A model generated the notes under the pieces. It had not been told where the DNA came from, made no database searches, and saw only the letters and a program-made list of their open reading frames with translations. Of a DNA stretch of 15,655 nt, positions 14,946 to 15,655 are shown in pieces (position 1 is the first letter of the stretch; the number at the start of each line of letters is the position of its first letter). This stretch comes from Candidatus Methanofastidiosia archaeon. Lineage in GTDB: Archaea; Methanobacteriota_B; Thermococci; Methanofastidiosales; Methanofastidiosaceae. Location: assembly GCA_003558335.1 (NCBI GenBank), contig PWMA01000147.1:1-15655 (forward strand), in the 5' to 3' direction. Made by a program: the position numbers and the translations under genes.

Positions 14946-15655
14946 TCATGTTAAATCAATAGAGGAAGATATTGTATTTATAGAATCTTTCAAAGAATTT
15001 GGTTCTATTAGTATTTCAATAGCATCAAATTTACATATATCTATACATCTCCCACAGCCTCTGCAGTCACCATTTATTTGGGCTTTTCCATTAATTGTTT
15101 TTATAGCTTTGACAAAACAGGACGTGCTACATTCTTTACATCCCGTACATCTGTCCGTCACAATCATTTCTAGTCCGGACAATTTTGTTATTTTTGATCC
15201 AATCTCTTTAGAAAGATTTGGTAACATCATCCAAAGGCAACAACACTCACAACAATTACATACTGTTAACAATTTATTGGCTGGTTTTGCCTTTAACCAT
15301 ACAGAATCAAGTTTATTTTGTCCAATTAGGTGGACAAGACCTGCTTCGCGACATTTCTTAACATACTCTTTTGCATATTCTCTTGTCACCTTTTTACCAA
15401 GTTTAGGACTTATATTAGATGCAGCTTCTCCTAGGAAAAGACATCCATAATTTTGAGGGTAATGCTCACAGTTATTTGATTTTCTGCATATACAAAAATC
15501 CATTATCACATGATGGGACGATTTATCAATAAAGTAATTTAAGACATCTGAAGGAATAACGATTGAATCTCCATCCTCAACTGTTTGATTTATCGGAACT
15601 ACTTTATCTTTTGGCATGTAGAGTATTACATCATTTTCGAAAAACAGTTTGCCCA
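14946..15655 (-). CDS. Cys-rich 4Fe-4S ferredoxin-type protein (5' end beyond right edge)
   Basis: The frame is still open at the right edge: codons before the ATG at 15617 read GKLFFENDVILY without a stop, so the gene probably starts outside the window. Numbering from that Met, there are three cysteine regions. The first is Cys42, 44, 50 and 59 (DFCICRKSNNC..GC). The second is CNCCECCC at 120-127, six cysteines in eight residues. The third is a classical two-cluster ferredoxin domain with CTGCKECSTSC (157-167) and CRGCGRCIDIC (185-195), each CxxCxxCxxxC. The last domain should bind two [4Fe-4S] clusters; the first two look like additional metal or cluster sites. An electron-transfer role is likely, but the partner is unknown and no redox enzyme gene is adjacent. 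It ends 45 bp before trkA on the same strand. Confidence 0.85.
   Translation of the reverse strand, partial: GKLFFENDVILYMPKDKVVPINQTVEDGDSIVIPSDVLNYFIDKSSHHVIMDFCICRKSNNCEHYPQNYGCLFLGEAASNISPKLGKKVTREYAKEYVKKCREAGLVHLIGQNKLDSVWLKAKPANKLLTVCNCCECCCLWMMLPNLSKEIGSKITKLSGLEMIVTDRCTGCKECSTSCFVKAIKTINGKAQINGDCRGCGRCIDICKFDAIEILIEPNSLKDSINTISSSIDLT

Noticed and set aside
15109..15450. 113-codon open frame on the plus strand opposite the Cys-rich protein gene
   Set aside because: It is His/Ser/Leu-rich without recognisable motifs, while the opposite strand has precise ferredoxin cysteine spacing.
1..15655. CRISPR arrays, tRNA or rRNA genes, defence systems
   Set aside because: No repeated spacer pattern, cloverleaf-like or conserved rRNA sequence was seen, and the HerA/NurA pair is in the chromosomal Mre11-Rad50 operon rather than in a defence context.

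Overview
The window is a compact, strongly AT-rich piece of archaeal chromosome. The archaeal reading rests on four things. There is a nurA-herA-mre11-rad50 repair operon. A two-gene SufC/SufB-type iron-sulfur assembly pair resembles the minimal archaeal form. TATA-like boxes sit about 26 nt upstream of many start codons, as expected for archaeal TBP/TFB promoters making leaderless mRNAs. The internal operon genes instead carry Shine-Dalgarno sites. The gene set would suit an uncultured methanogen-like euryarchaeote (for example a Methanofastidiosa-type lineage), but that placement is inference; no methanogenesis gene is present.

Layout. 1-247: the C-terminal end of an IS transposase, noticeably richer in G+C than the rest, running off the left edge, followed by non-coding DNA. 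248-559: a 103-aa membrane protein of unknown function. 606-7057: the nurA-herA-mre11-rad50 operon, with tight or overlapping junctions. 7058-7267: no intact gene, only traces of a possible decayed short reading frame. 7268-8892: ogt (alkylguanine-DNA methyltransferase) and dinB (lesion-bypass polymerase), convergent and sharing stop-codon bases. 8991-10825: sufC and a sufB-type scaffold gene, divergent from dinB. 10831-12267: trkH, the K+ channel subunit. 12395-13108: a class I glutamine amidotransferase. 13183-13569: ridA. 13566-14900: trkA, the regulatory RCK subunit expected to partner TrkH. 14946-15655: a cysteine-rich ferredoxin-type protein whose reading frame is still open at the right edge.

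How the genes work together. NurA/HerA and Mre11/Rad50 cooperate in resecting double-strand breaks. Ogt reverses O6-alkylguanine damage and DinB copies past lesions, so about 8 kb in a row is devoted to genome maintenance. SufC/SufB build Fe-S clusters. TrkH/TrkA are the pore and nucleotide-sensing parts of one K+ uptake system, although their genes are separated by an amidotransferase and ridA.

Nothing here is a clearly new system. The points most worth a second look are the Mre11 active-site substitutions, a perfect 12-bp hairpin inside rad50, three nearly gapless convergent gene pairs (two with identical 4-nt stop overlaps), the Cys-rich protein at the right edge, and a terminal PCNA-binding-like peptide on DinB.
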